From Dipteris shenzhenensis (Eukaryota > Polypodiophyta > Polypodiopsida > Gleicheniales): a DNA stretch of 64,000 nucleotides. Positions 33,873 through 45,619 of the stretch are shown here, in pieces (position 1 is the stretch's first letter; the number at the start of each line of letters is the position of its first letter). Made by a program: the position numbers and the translations under genes. A model generated the notes under the pieces. The model searched no databases. It saw nothing but the letters and a program-made list of their open reading frames with translations, and had not been told where the DNA came from. Location: assembly GCA_047967505.1 (NCBI GenBank), contig CM106540.1. One strand, written 5' to 3'.

Positions 33873-35084
33873 ATAGCTAGTGCTGTCCCCAGGTAGTTGA
33901 CCTCTTAGTCATTGTAAATTGAAACGTTATAGCATATAGTATGGAGAAATCATTCTATAACATTACTTGCATTGTATTGTGCTCATGACATACGTTGCAA
34001 GTAGTCATTTAAAGGTAGCAAGAGAGGTAAATGTTGCAATCCTTCATGGGTTCATTCACGAGTTCGATGTAATTAGTACAAAGCATGCTCGACTATTTTA
34101 CAATTAAGGTTAAATTTAGAAATGAGATTTGCAATCAAAGTCAAGGGCATTAGTTTTCTCAAAGAATTCAATATGTAACTTCTATGGAGTTGTATTCTCT
34201 TTAAATCTGAACATCCCTAAAGTAGATTGAATTCACAAACAAGGTTTCCAATTAAACTCAAGGGCATTAGCTTTTTCTAAAAGAATCCAATATGTGACTT
34301 ATGTTGAGTTGTATTCTCTTTAAATTTGAATATCCTGCAAAAAATCCTTTGGCAAGTACATTCTGTAATACTCCCAAGTAAAAGGTATGCTTGGAAGCGA
34401 CAAGTTTGGCAACTTTTGCACCATTTGGGATCCAAGGAAGAGAGAATGATAGTAGAGGTGAGCCAACTATCTAAGCAAAGGCAAGCGCCATTGGGACAAG
34501 AGACAAACCTGAGAAAGGGAAGAGAAACAAGGACGAGTAGTAGGAGAATATGACCTTTTAACCTCCATCGAGCTCCCGTCCTAATTAAACTATGTGTGAA
34601 GTCTATTGGTATTATGTGTTTATAAAATTTGATCTACTTTGTGTCTCTAATGCTCCATGTCTCACTGTTAGACTTAATAAAACATAATAAAAAGGCAAAA
34701 ATGTTTATTCATCTTTTGTTTGTCAGCAAAATTCTTTATTTTATTATACCCCAAAAAAAAAAGGAAGTATTTGATGGATTTGAGATTAAGAAAACCTAAT
34801 CCATGTTTAATATTAGCTTCGGTTGAAAATATCCCAAAAATATTGCTGCAACAATATTTTACAAGCCCTTGGATACATTCTGTAATTTTTCAATGGATTC
34901 CTTGTCTTGCATTTGTGCTACCTCTAAAAGGTTTAAACCTTTTTTATAAGACTTGGATGACTTTGGGTCTCATGTTTTATCAACAAACCCACTGCTCTTT
35001 TGACACCCAGTTCTGCAAGACTTTTTGAAAAAGGGTCTTAACCATATTCCCTCTCTCCCAGTAAATCCCTATCCAGTTATCAAG
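33873..35084. other. P450 3' flank, no recognised gene
   Basis: AT-rich sequence. It contains an imperfect direct duplication of about 90 bases (34131-34215 and 34248-34336, both with AAGGGCATTAG and GAGTTGTATTCTCTTTAAAT). Two open frames (34326-34553, 34720-35028) resemble nothing I know. The second lies just before a gypsy relic and could be decayed retroelement sequence. Confidence 0.5.
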
Positions 35085-35565
35085 GAATTATGTTTGGCAT
35101 GGTCCAAAGTTAGTAATTGGATATCTTGGTCACATTGTTTTAGCTGAAGGTATTTGAGTAGATTCCAAGAAAGTAGAGGCAATAGTGAACTAGCCACAGC
35201 CTAAAGATATTCATGAGTTACGATCTTTTCTAGGTTTGTGTAGTTTTTACCGAAGATTTGTTAAGAAATTTGCACACAAGGCACATCCATTGACTGAACT
35301 TCTACGTAAGACTTGTGCTTTCTATTGGGAAGAAAAACACACTTTAGCCTTCTGATGACTTAAACAAGAAATGTCCCAAACCCCAATTTGACAATGCTAG
35401 ACTTCACGAGACCTTTCATTGTCATGGTCACTGATGCTAGTGGGTAGGGTTTTGGGGCTGTGCTTATGCAAGATAACCATCCGATTGCCTTTGAGTCATG
35501 TAAGTTGAAACCAACGGAGCTAAACTATTCCATATGATAAAGAATGTTCAGCCCCAATTATTTAG
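35085..35565 (+). pseudogene. Ty3/gypsy reverse transcriptase/RNase H relic
   Basis: Plus-strand reading gives GYLGHIVLAEGI, a stop, VDSKKVEAIV, then ELRSFLGLCSFYRRFVKKFA and PLTELLRK, the usual end of a gypsy RT. This is followed by frame changes and the RNase H start (VTDASG, GFGAVLMQD, PIAFES). Several stops are present. No LTR, integrase or gag is visible, so it is a small old fragment. Confidence 0.88.
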
Positions 35566-35921
35566 ATGCATACTAGCTACTAATTCTATCTTAGAAAAAC
35601 CGCTTGAATAACATTAGTTTAAGACTGAGAGTCTTTGGGTTTAGATTTGAAATCATGAATCAAGGCTTGTCCATCAAGATACACTGCCCATTTTCTAGCT
35701 TCGCGTGCATCTTTCACTTTAGCAACCTCAACATTCCTTTGTTTGAGTTGAGTTGGAGTGAGCTCCTTAGATATCCATACCCGTGTACCTTTCAGCTTGT
35801 TTCTCTATTGGAGAACCTTAGTTCTTTGTGCCCTCTCTATGAAATAAACTTGTACTTGTGTTCCCTTTTAAAAAATACAACTGATATCAGTTTCATCCCA
35901 TTCTATCTGCGGTATCTACTA
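35566..35921. other. unassigned stretch
   Basis: An open frame of 118 codons (35604-35960) runs through it, but its end lies in the B-4 repeats and its composition looks like chance. I see no recognised feature. Confidence 0.3.
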
Positions 35922-36329
35922 GACGTGTTTATAGATGCACTGATAGACGTGCACACATAATATTTTTTAAATTTACAGAATGTTGTGTATGATGTGTATG
36001 CTATGTAGTTACATGAATCCCATTTCCACATTGTGTAATTCAATTCTTACAGCAATCCGCATTTTAATTAGCACTCTTGCAAGCACATCTATAGCCGACA
36101 ATTACAATTCCAAATAAAACATTACAACTCCAAAACTGAACTAGGCATTAATTGACAGAACATTGCACAAGAAAATTGAAGCTCAAAAAGTGCTTGTATG
36201 TATATATAACACGAAGCTAAGCCACGTCAAGTGGCTTCAAGTACAAAAAATAAGAGGAGTGTATATACAAGAGGCACGAAGCCAAGCCAGTGGCTTTAAG
36301 TACAAAAAAGAGTAGCTAGCACTACTTCT

Positions 36330-37770
36330 ATATCTAATCTAAGTTCTCCACGTCCTCGCTCCCTTCCATGCTCCCTTTTGTGCTCCCTTCTCTGCCTCCT
36401 TCCTCGTCTTCTTGTGTAGGGGCCTATAAACAAGGGACAACATATATCGATGTATGAAAAATCAAATCTTTACTTATAATATTGACATTATTTAATTACT
36501 TTCAAATACCTCGAGGGCCGCTCCAGTAGCCCGGATATACTACTCCTCAGTAATCAACCCATCATGATAGAAGTGCTTCCATGTATCTCCTCTGCGATGG
36601 TGGCAGTGGTAGGCTATCTCGACAGGAGTAGGGTATCTGCCCATGATATCAAGCTGCAAGACGACACAATTTGTGGAGGGGTTAGTACAAAGAAATAACC
36701 TCCTAATAAACTACATAAGCAATATAATTTGAGATCGATACTTACAAATTGGGCCTCCCATGATTCAACACCCCCTGCTCCAAAATGCATGCTTCCATAT
36801 TGCTCCATCTGGATCCTTCGTGCCTCCACATGCTGCAGACTGGTGGGGTCCTCCCTTGCTGACTTCATTGCTTTCTTCCACTCTTGCTTGTGAGTGGTAT
36901 GGGGCGGGCCCCTTGGTGGTTGACCTCCCTTGAGCCTGGCAAGCTCCGCTAGTGCCTGCCTCTTAAGCAAAGATCTTTTATTGCCAAGTATCGTAACAAT
37001 CTTTGACTTGGCTCATTTATCTGTGAACTGACGATTGGGGGGGTTAGGATACCTAGAGCGAACAGCAGCGAGGGTCTCATCAGCCAACCCCTTTGGCTGG
37101 TCTTTGTAGTAGATAAAGCAATCTCTGTAATTGTTACCAATTACAGAGCGCATGAAGGCCATGATGTCCTTCCCCTGTGCATCCATCAAGATGCCTCCTG
37201 TCTGAGTGGTCATAGAAGATCGTACCATCACCCAAAGGCACGTCTAAATCATCTGAATCATCATCGTCCCCACCACCACCCCTCCCAAAGCACTGTGCCA
37301 TGCATCCCCCACCGCTCTCCCTGCTACTATGCCCGCTACCATGTCGTGTCGAGCTAGTATACTAGCCACTCTTAGCTGGAGACTGCATGGGACTACGTGG
37401 ACCACTCGTAGCTGGAGAACCGAGTCTCGATTGCCCAGGAGTATGCCGACAGCTTTGCGAGACAGGACCTCCTGACGGCATGGAGGAAGGGGCATAAGAC
37501 GGCATGGGGGAAGGGGCATAAGACGGCATGGGGGAAGGGCCTTGGCTGTGTAGCCGGCTAGGCTGTGCTGACTCTACTAGGGTAATCGTAGCTGGTGTGG
37601 GGCTAGGGTGGTTTGGAGTTTGTAGTGAACACCTGGGGGGAGGCAAGAGAAGAGAAGGGAAAGGAAGGAAAGAGTCTAAAACTGTCGGAGCATGTCTATA
37701 GACACGTTTGAGAAGCACATCTATTTTTTCATTTAACAGCGCATCTATAGATGCAGCTGTCTATTTTGTA
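36330..37770 (-). pseudogene. Transposase_24-like ORF2 of B-4
   Basis: Minus-strand counterpart of the B-1 gene: acidic tail exon near 36340-36430, GRYPTP exon near 36510-36655, and main exon from about 36745 upward with QALAELARLKGGQPPRG, ALSTTKTSQRGW or CFIYYKDQPKG (frames change) and TQTGGILMDAQGKDIMAFM. Proline-rich SPMPSYAPS repeats lie at about 37480-37560. A four-base difference around 37206 (ATGACCACTCAGACAG against ATGACATCACTCAGACAG) and other frame changes break it. The MWPG start is not preserved where expected near 37680. Confidence 0.7.
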
Positions 37771-38460
37771 AACAGGCTAGACACGCGTCTAGATGCGCCT
37801 ATAGATGCGGCTTTAGACGTGCTCTGAGACACATCTATAGACGCGCTCCAATAGACGGACTATTCTAAAAAGTGGAAAAGGACTTGCGCCCGACACAAAA
37901 GCGTAACACTGATACCAAAATTATTCGTTTCTTGGATACGACAAAGGACAAATCCAAAGAGTGCAACTTTCAAAGAAGATCAACCGTAAAGAGACTTACC
38001 TTGGATAGAGGATACAGGTATGGAAGCTTCTTGTCCTTCTTCAAAGTTGCTTCTCTTCCTTGTTCACCCTCTTCTCCTGTAAGCCTGGAAGTAAGTGTGG
38101 GTGCCTTCCTCTCGTGTAAGCTTGGAAGTAAGTGTGGGTGCCTTCCTCTTAAGTGTCGGACTGTGGATCTGTTTATGGCAAAGCAAGCAAGACGCACCAA
38201 GTTTATGTGAAGAAAAGAAAAGCAAGCGCACTAAAAGTAGATTTGAAGACCGTGTCTATAGCTACGTCTAAAACCGTGTTTATAAGCGTGTCTATAAGCA
38301 CGTGTAATTGCATGTCTAAATACACATAGCAGATGCGGTTTTAGATGCATGTATAGACATGCACCATAGATTAGACAGACGCAGTTTTAGACGCACCACA
38401 GAGTTTTAAAATTAAATATTTGAAGAAAAGCAAAATTTTTTTTGGTTGTTTGTTTATAGG

Positions 38461-39177
38461 ATGTCTTCATCTTCAACAAGTAGCTCCAGTGAGGATGAAT
38501 CCCTCCATATCCACCATCATGAAATGTGGTTGGAGCAAAAAATCAAATGTATGTGTAATCGATGTCGAGGAAACATGTATCGTGCATGCAGGATTACACT
38601 CAATCATATCTCAAAGTATGGAGAATGGGATGCGACCGTAAACATGGTAAGTGTTAAAAAGTTAAGGTTGATTGAGATACCTATGGGTGTTCATATGTTT
38701 GAGTTATGATCCCGTTTTTATTTCGAACACATAATAGAAACACACAAGATTGCGGCATCATTGCTAGCTTTGAGGGAGCCAATGGAGCCAATGGAGCCAT
38801 GGTTGTCTATCAACCAATGGTGGATAATAATAGATGGTGGCATGTCATACCTATTATGCCACGTTCCAAAGTGATGTATAGTACATTTACTAATATGTAC
38901 ATTTACTAATATGGAGCGTATGGAGGATGATCATGGCCATGGAGGTGATGATGACCGTGATATGAGAGAGGAGGATGATCATGAGATAGGCGATATAAAT
39001 ATTGAGGCCATTACCCGTGAGGACGAGCCTACCATTGGTAATGCTGATTTCGATGAGCACATGAGTAGCACAAGTAGTAGTGGGTTGAATGTATTTGTAG
39101 ATCTAAACACTTGTTTGGATTTTGAAGTAGATAGTTTGGCAAGGGTTGATCTCATTGAGGATGAGATTGAACCGTAG
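38461..39177 (+). pseudogene. internally deleted TNP2 transposase of B-4
   Basis: Exon 1 (38461-38646) starts MSSSSTSSSSEDES and has CMCNRCRGNMYRA and NHISKYGEW before a donor ATG|GTAAGT; this is the N-terminal exon that I cannot find in B-1. It is followed directly by part of the DUF4216 region (NTQDCGIIASFEG) and the C-terminal exon (NRWWHVIPIMPRS, acidic region, LIEDEIEP stop at 39175-39177). The catalytic region, DUF4218 and the DUF4216 core are deleted; GCCAATGGA is repeated three times next to the junction at 38787-38812. It cannot encode an active transposase. Confidence 0.8.
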
Positions 39178-39628
39178 CCCATCATTGATATTGGCAAAAC
39201 TATTTTACATATTGTCTCATTCTCCTCACCTCACTTAATTCTTATATATGTGGGCTTGCAAAAAAGCATTGATGTTTTTGCTAGAATTATGTGCTTTGGT
39301 AATCATGGGCAATGTTTGGAAAGCAGTGATGTACACCAAAATCTCACTTTTTGTATTCTCTGTTTTGCGTCTAAATACGTATCTAATTCTCAATGTAGAC
39401 ACGCTAATACACGTGCAAATAGACACGTTGATAAACACAATGTTAGACGGGCCCATACTTTCTCAGTGTAGATGCACTAATAGACGTGTTAATACACGCA
39501 TAAATAGACGTGCTATTAGATGCACTATTAGATGCGCTCGTAATTTCTCTATTCAAGCAACGCCTATAGACGCACTCGCTATTTTGCGCGTCTATCAAGC
39601 GCGTCTATAGTTGCTTTGTGTTGTTGTG

Positions 39629-40161
39629 AATTTATCATTAAAGTATCCAAACTTAGAGAAGTTGAAATGCTTAAAGCATTTTATTTGTCTGCTCGGTTCA
39701 TGGATGATCTAATTTTTATCAATAATGACTTTGTGGTGAATTGTCTTTCCCATAATAGATCCATTGACCTAACTGACCCAATGAGTATTTACCCGTTGGA
39801 GATCATTACTATCAAACCCACTTATGACACTTATTGTATCACTTTTATCAACACTTCAATTACACTTTTGAGGCCTTTTATTGGTGAGTATGAGACGCAC
39901 ACATTTTAGAAAAAATATAAATTACCTTGTCCTAATGTCTCTTTCATCCATGCTACAGGTAATCAACCCGCAAGTTGTGCATATAAAGTGTGTGTTTCAC
40001 AAGTTCTTCCACTTATTTACAATGCTTCACCCTATTCTTGGGATTATATGGATTTGGATAGACTAATCGGCTTAGTTGCTAAAAATGGATTTGATCCTAA
40101 CTTAATCAGTAAAAATATCCTTAGCTTTTTTAAGAAGAACGGGTTTCTTGGTTTATGCTAA
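39629..40161 (+). pseudogene. reverse-transcriptase-like gene, 3' part with one intron
   Basis: Exon 39629-39883 reads KVSKLREVEMLKAF, then ARFMDDLIFINN and MSIYPLEIITIKP. A GTGAGT...ACAG intron (39884-39958) joins in phase 1 to an exon ending at the TAA at 40161 (CVSQVLPLIYN, LIGLVAKNGFD, ILSFFKKNGF). The xDD box followed by L/I-x-x-NN and an IYP block, then a conserved SQ-x-L helical end, recalls a Penelope-like or related RT family described mostly in animals and algae; that match is from memory. No stops lie inside. The 5' part is cut off exactly at the B-4 terminus. Confidence 0.55.
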
Positions 40162-40253
40162 TTTGAGATTCATTTTACTCTTGGGTGAGGGGTAAGTTCC
40201 ACATGGTGGGCTTATTACCCCTCACCATGTGGTCTTATCCATCAGGTTGGGGG

Positions 40254-40276
40254 TGGGACACACACACACACACACA
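40254..40276. repeat. CA microsatellite
   Basis: GGACACACACACACACACACA run directly before the family A terminus fragment. A similar CA tract is at 42402-42416 and a GT tract at 63411-63425. Confidence 0.9.
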
Positions 40277-40301
40277 AGGATACTTTCTCTCACATATACA
40301 T

Positions 40302-40551
40302 CACTACAACGCATAGGCCCTTTTCCGATGAAAATATCAATGTTTTTTACACTTTTTTTTTTGACGAGTGCAAAGATCGTTATTTACGTGGTTATAAGCA
40401 TCGAAAAAGAACGGTTGCTATATAAGCGTCGCTATATGGTGACGCTAATAAACATCCCTATATAGCAACACTGGTAAATGTCACTATATAGCAACACTGG
40501 TAAATCTCGCTATAGCGACAATTAACAGAACTAAAAAAAAACATTAGTGGG
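40302..40551 (-). mobile_element. family A terminal fragment (A-3)
   Basis: It starts CACTACAACGCATAGGCCC, the family A right terminus, followed inward by degraded TATAGCGAC subterminal repeats and AAAACATTAGTGGGG, where the match to the A hairpin (4450-4459) stops. About 250 bases remain. The subterminal repeats are much more mutated than in A-1 and A-2, so it is an older insertion. Confidence 0.85.
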
Positions 40552-40636
40552 GTCCGAGACCTCATCAATCTATAATCCAAATAAGTTAGGCGATAACGCG
40601 CATCCCTACTTCACTCTAATATTGCTAACCACCATG

Positions 40637-40921
40637 TCAAGCATCCCCCTCAAGGGCCCAAACTTTGCCAATCACTGTCTCATACAATGTGTAGATCCCC
40701 CAATGCATAACCTCTCGTACACCGATGTCTTGCAATCTTTGCATCAAATGAACGCATGGTATTATATCAAAAGCCTTGAGGGGATCCACAAAGTAGAAGT
40801 AGATAGTCCTTTTCCCTCCTTCCCCCACATGCTCGTCCTCCTCAATGATGGCTTTGAGTGTGAAGATGTGATCCACAATAGTGAAGTCCCATTCAAAGTC
40901 GGCTTGTCCAGCTGCTCTCAC
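40637..40921 (-). pseudogene. LINE reverse transcriptase fragment
   Basis: The minus-strand frame has DHIFTLKAIIEE, then YFYFVDPLKAFDIIP (RT motif A), QRLQDIGV and LYETVIGKV, in the order of L1-type plant LINE reverse transcriptases. It is about 95 codons and open, but isolated. The YADD motif, endonuclease and tail are absent. Confidence 0.8.
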
Positions 40922-40929
40922 GTCTAAAG

Positions 40930-42516
40930 AGAAGCCGACAACTTACCACTAGTAATGATACTAATACCACCTTTGAAAGAGCAGTAAAATAAAGACTTCT
41001 ATGAGAAGCAACTTTCTAAGACAGTAGCTAAGAAAGGGGCATGCAACACTGTAGCTTACAACACAATCATAGAAGAATATTGAGCCTCTACATTAAAATT
41101 TAAAAAAGTTATGTTTCTCATGGGACTTATCATCTTACATGTGCTATTCCCCATATGCTAAAAGTTAAAAAAAGCATGTCATCTAAAATTATTCTAGTTA
41201 ACACGAAAACCAAGTTGACTTGGCTGATGTTTAATTGTAATTCTCTTTACTTATTAATAAATTGTTCAAGAATTACCATTTTTTTTCATTCAACACAATA
41301 GACTTTTTATGTTTTCATGATCATGAATGTCCTAGGTTATCATATATTGAGTCCATATAATATTGAATATGACACCAATTTTAAGTTGTTTAGGAGTTAT
41401 TTTCTTACATTCTTATATGTAACAAGAATAACTAAGGATGAATGAACTTCTTACAAATTAATAATTGAGCCAAGCCATGCTTCAATAATAGAATTACTTT
41501 TTTTGAATATTTCATCATTACCATCAGAAGACTAAAACATTTGCTAAAATACACTATGTAAGTAACATAAGTAAAGATAATCTAATAGGCATTGTCATGA
41601 ATAAAAAATTTGTTCGCTTGGCTATTGTTATGTATTAATAATGAAGAGGAAACTTTATGGAGCTCTTGTAATCAAAAAGGTTCCATATCATCAAGTCTAT
41701 TGCTTACTATTAGGGTTTTGATGGACATATAAATGCTAAAATGGTTATATTGATCCTAAAAGTAGTTGAAAGTTTAAAAATGAACTAATTTCCTTTCAAT
41801 GAAGCTTATTATGTATACATGACATCTTCTTTAAGGTTTTCCCACATCATGACATCATCTTGAGATCGCTACTATCTTTACTTTATGATAAATATTTAGT
41901 GTCTGCATATCAATCAGTTATTAGAGTCAAAACCTTGTGAAGGAAAGGAATATAAGGTTGGGTGTCGTGAATGTTGTAGAAGGATGAGTCTTAGATACAA
42001 GGGGTGCTTTGGTTATTAATCTAGAAGTTCAAGTCTTAAACAATGCTTCACACATCATGTTCATTAAAATATAGTATCTACGTGCTATAATTAGCACCAT
42101 GGATATTAGAAATAATGATAAGATTGATAGAAGCTACTAGAGTGATGATGCATACACAAGGCTCTAGATTAAATGAGTACACATGTAGAGCTCATATGTA
42201 GACATTTATAAAAAGGAAAATAATCTATGAATTTTGAAAAGCTCTAGTCAAAGTAGGGAATCTTATTGAACAATTTAAGAGGTCCTATGAGATTTTTAAA
42301 GCAGAAAAAAAAGGTTAAGGAATGGACAAAAGTTGAAGACTCGAAGGGTACAAAATGTCTATTAGTGTTTGGGCATTGGCATGTAAACGTGTACATGAGA
42401 CACACACACACACACAGATTAAGGCAAAATTAAATTGAATGATGCAATTTGGGAATTGGATCCATATGAGATTCATTTAGTAGAAGCCATGTAGAAAAGT
42501 TGAAAGGAAATTTTCC
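40930..42516 (-). other. reversed 3' flank of a C unit, no gene recognised
   Basis: The part 41800-42516 is the reverse complement of 63310-64000, including the CA tract and GGCATTGGCATGTAAACGTG. It is AT-rich, with no coding pattern I can support. The remaining part (40930-41800) presumably matches sequence beyond the right edge of the window. Confidence 0.7.
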
Positions 42517-42651
42517 TATCCTGCGTGCACGATACATGTTTCCTTGACATCGATCACACATACATTTGATTTTTTGCACCAACCACATTTCGCGATGGTG
42601 GATACGGAGGGATTCATCCTCACTGGAGCTACTTGTTGAAGATGAAGACAT
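42517..42651 (-). pseudogene. TNP2 exon 1 remnant of B-3
   Basis: Minus-strand MSSSSTSSSSEDESLR, then MWLVQKIKCMCDRCQGNMYRA, the same N-terminus as in B-4. It runs across the inversion breakpoint at 42516 into unrelated C flank. Only this exon of the transposase remains. Confidence 0.8.
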
Positions 42652-43219
42652 CCTACAAACAAACAACCCAAAAAAATTTGCTTTTCTTCAAATATTTAAT
42701 TTTAAACTCTGTGGCGCATCTAAAACCGTGTATGTCTGTTTTGTGGTGCGCGTCTAAAACCATGTCTGATTTGTGTATTTAGATGCATATATAGACGCGC
42801 TATTAGACTTCCATACCTCTATCCAAGGTAAGTCTTTTTGCAGTTGATCTTTTTTGGAAGTTTGCTCTCTTTGGATTTCTACTTTCTCGTATCCAAAAAA
42901 CGCATGATTTGGGTATCAGTGTTACGTTTTTGTGTCAGGCGTATGTCCTTTTCTACTTTTTAGAAAAGTCTGTCTGTCGGAGCGCGTCTATAGGCGCGTC
43001 TCAGAGCGCGTTTGAAACCGCATCTACAGGTGCGTTTAGACGCGCGTCTAGCCTATTTGCAGACAAAGACAGCCGCTTCTATAGATGCGCTGTTATATGC
43101 AAAAATAGACGTGCTAGTTAGACCCATCTATAGACGTGCTCCGACAATAATCCTCTCTTCCCTTCCCCTTTCTTCTTAGCTCATCAGTAATCGTCTTTTT
43201 TTCTTTTTTTCAGTTCATC

Positions 43220-44684
43220 ATGTGGCCAGGAAGTGCTTCGGGCTCACCTGATCTCCGGGAGTCTATTTTTAGGGACTTATATAACCTTTTAGGGCACCCT
43301 CCTAGTCCTGCGGAGTTATACGGGTATATGATGGGTACTCTAAACACCCCCCAGGAGTCAGCACTATAGACTTCAAACCACCCCACACCAGCTGAGATCA
43401 CCCCAGCGGAGTGAGCCTAGCCCAGCTGGCTACAAAGCGCAGGCCCATCTCCCATGCTGTCTTATGCCCCTTCCCCCATGCCATCTTATGCCCCTTCTGC
43501 CATGCCGTCTTATGCCCCTTCCCCCATGCCGTCCGGAGGTCCTTCTATCTTGCAGAGCCATTGGCGTACTCCTGTGCAATTGAGACTCGGTTCTCTAGCT
43601 ATGAGTAGTCCACGTAGTCCCGTGCAGTCTCCAGCTACGAGTGGCCAGCATACTAGCTCAACACGACACGGTAGCAGGCGTAGTAGCAAGGAGAGCGGTG
43701 GGGGATACATGGCATAGTGCTTTGGGAGGGGTGGCAGTGGGGACGATGATGATTCAGATGATTTAGACGTGCCTCCAGGTGATGGTATGATATTCTATGA
43801 CATCACTCAGACAGGAGGCATCTTGATGGATGCACGGGGGAAGGACATCATGGCCTTCATGCGCTCTGTATTGGCTAACAATTACAGAGATTGCTTTATC
43901 CACTACAAAGACCGGCCAAAGAGCTTGGCTGATGAGACCCTCGCTGCTGTTCGCTCTAGGTATCCTAACCGCCCCAATCACCAGTTCACAGATAAATGGG
44001 TCAAGTCAAAGATTGTGATGATACTTGGCAATAAAAGATCTTCGCTTAAGAGGCAAGCACTAGTGGAGCTTCCCAGGCTCGAGGGAGGTCAACCACCAAA
44101 GGGCCTGCCCCACACCACTCACAAGCGTGAGTGGAAGAAAGCAATGAAGTCAGCGAGGTAGGACCCCAATCTGCAGCACGTGGAGGCACGAAGGATCCAA
44201 ATGGAGCAATATGGAAGCATGCATTTTGGAGCAAGGGGTGTTGATTCATGGGAGGCCCAATTTGTAAGTCTCGATCTCAAATTATATTGCTTATGTAGTT
44301 TATTAGGAGGTTGTTTCTTTGTACTAATCCCTCCGCAAATTGTTTTGTCTTATAGCTTGATATCGTGGGCAGATACCCTACTCCTGTCAAGACAACCTAC
44401 CACCGCCACCATTGCAGAGGAGATACATGGAGGCACTTCTATCATGACGGGTTGATTACTGAGGAGCAGTATATCCAAGCTACTGGAGCAGCCCCCAAGG
44501 TATTTGAAAGTAATTATATAATGTCAATATTATAATTAAAGATTTGATTTTTCATACATTGATAGATTTTGTCCCTTGTTTACAGGCCTGTGCACAAGAT
44601 GACGAGGAAGAAGACGAGGAAGGAGGCGCAGAAGGGAGTGCAGAAGGGAGCGCAGAAGCGAGCATGGAAGGGAGCAAGGATTAG
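43220..44684 (+). pseudogene. Transposase_24-like ORF2 of B-3
   Basis: Exons 43220-44263, 44356-44499 and 44586-44684, with GT/AG borders. Start MWPGSASGSPDLRES, then LYNLLGHPPSPAELYGYMMG (open here where B-1 has stops), the SPMPSYAPSA repeats, DDDDSDD, TQTGGILMDARGKDIM, HKREWKKAMKSAR, GRYPTPV and an acidic 33-codon tail ending in TAG. Stops: TAG after ESAL (about 43367), TGA and TAG near 43414-43421, TAG after YMA (43717) and TAG at 44158. It is the fullest copy of this gene but is not functional. Confidence 0.75.
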
Positions 44685-45619
44685 TTGTAGAAGTAGTTCT
44701 AGCTACTCTTTTTTGTACTTAAAGCCATTGGCTTGGCTTCGTGCCTCTTGTATATACACTCCTCTTATTTTTTATACTGAAGCCACATGACGTGGCTTAG
44801 CTTCGTGCCATATGTACATACAAGCACTTTTTGAGCTTTCAATTTTATTGCATTTTGGAGTTGTAATGTTTTATTTGGAATTGTAATTAAAATGCGGTTG
44901 GCTGTAAGAATTGAATTACACAATGTGAAAATGGGATTCTTGTAACTATATAGCATACACAACATACACAGCATTCTGTAAATTTTTAAAAAAATATTAT
45001 AAAGCGCATCTATCAGTGCATCTATAAATGCATCTATATACATGTCTGTCTGTTCGAGAAGCGTCTATTTGCGCGTCTATAAACGCGTTTATAAAACGGT
45101 TTAAAAACACATCTATACACGCGTTTAACGATGCATCTGTCTGTTTTTTAAAATTTTAAGTAGAGCATCTATTTATGCATCTAAATGCGTGTCTATACAT
45201 GCATGTGTCTACTATATAGACGCGCTGTTAGATGCGGGTCTCTAGACACAAAAATAGACGTGCCCATATGTTTTTTATTTAGTTCAATAAACGTGTCTGT
45301 GTGCGCATCTGTAGGAGCTTTGTCTTGTTGTGCAACCACCAGATATCCATGGTATGAATCCATGATATGGAATACATATTTCTTATCACATACTTCTTCA
45401 TTTCTTAGAATACACCATGGAGCATGAATGTAAGAAAATATGAATCGGTGTGCTTTTAGCCTATGTGCTTATCCGTAATAAGTAGGATACTTTAACTAGG
45501 TAGACTTATAATTACTTAAAGTAAAGCCTTTGCAAAGGATCGTACCTAGTATTGGCTATATCCAACCTGTTGCACAAATCAAGAATTTTCTTGATTTGTG
45601 CAACAGATTGGATACACGG

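Larger units (their letters stand above)
35922..39628 (-). mobile_element. element B-4, reversed and truncated
   Basis: The left terminus (as TTGCTTTGTGTTGTTGTG) ends at 39628, with subterminal repeats 39360-39628. The other terminus is absent: similarity stops at about 35922 in the subterminal region. The base triplet after 39628 is AAT, not TTG, so it is at a different site from B-1, B-2 and B-3. It keeps ORF2 (minus strand), the central 39-base repeats and an internally deleted TNP2 (plus strand). Confidence 0.85.
28200..42516. other. 14.3 kb inverted segment
   Basis: Left junction: C sequence TCAAATGTTCATGT changes to element B sequence (CCCATCATTGATATTGG). Right junction: reversed C sequence (GAAAGGAAATTTTCC) changes to element B exon 1. 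In the uninverted copy at 63290-63325 TCAAATGTTCATGT runs straight into TCATGGGGAAAATTTCC. Flipping the segment rejoins C to C, with loss of a few bases, and B to B. It also restores the order P450(-), hairpins, B, C unit seen at 4798-17580. Both junctions agree, so a single inversion explains the layout. Confidence 0.85.
42517..45332 (+). mobile_element. element B-3, main part
   Basis: From TNP2 exon 1 (minus strand) through ORF2 to the right terminus TGTCTTGTTGTG (45332), followed by CAA (45333-45335) and C unit 1c. Together with 28200-28735 it makes one B element at the same CAA site as B-1. Nearly all TNP2 exons are missing, so before the inversion, or through it, the element had become a deletion derivative. 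Confidence 0.85.

Noticed and set aside
34720-35028. A 102-codon plus-strand frame before the gypsy relic
   Set aside because: No motif of gag, protease or integrase is recognisable; lysine- and phenylalanine-rich AT-biased sequence can give such a frame by chance.
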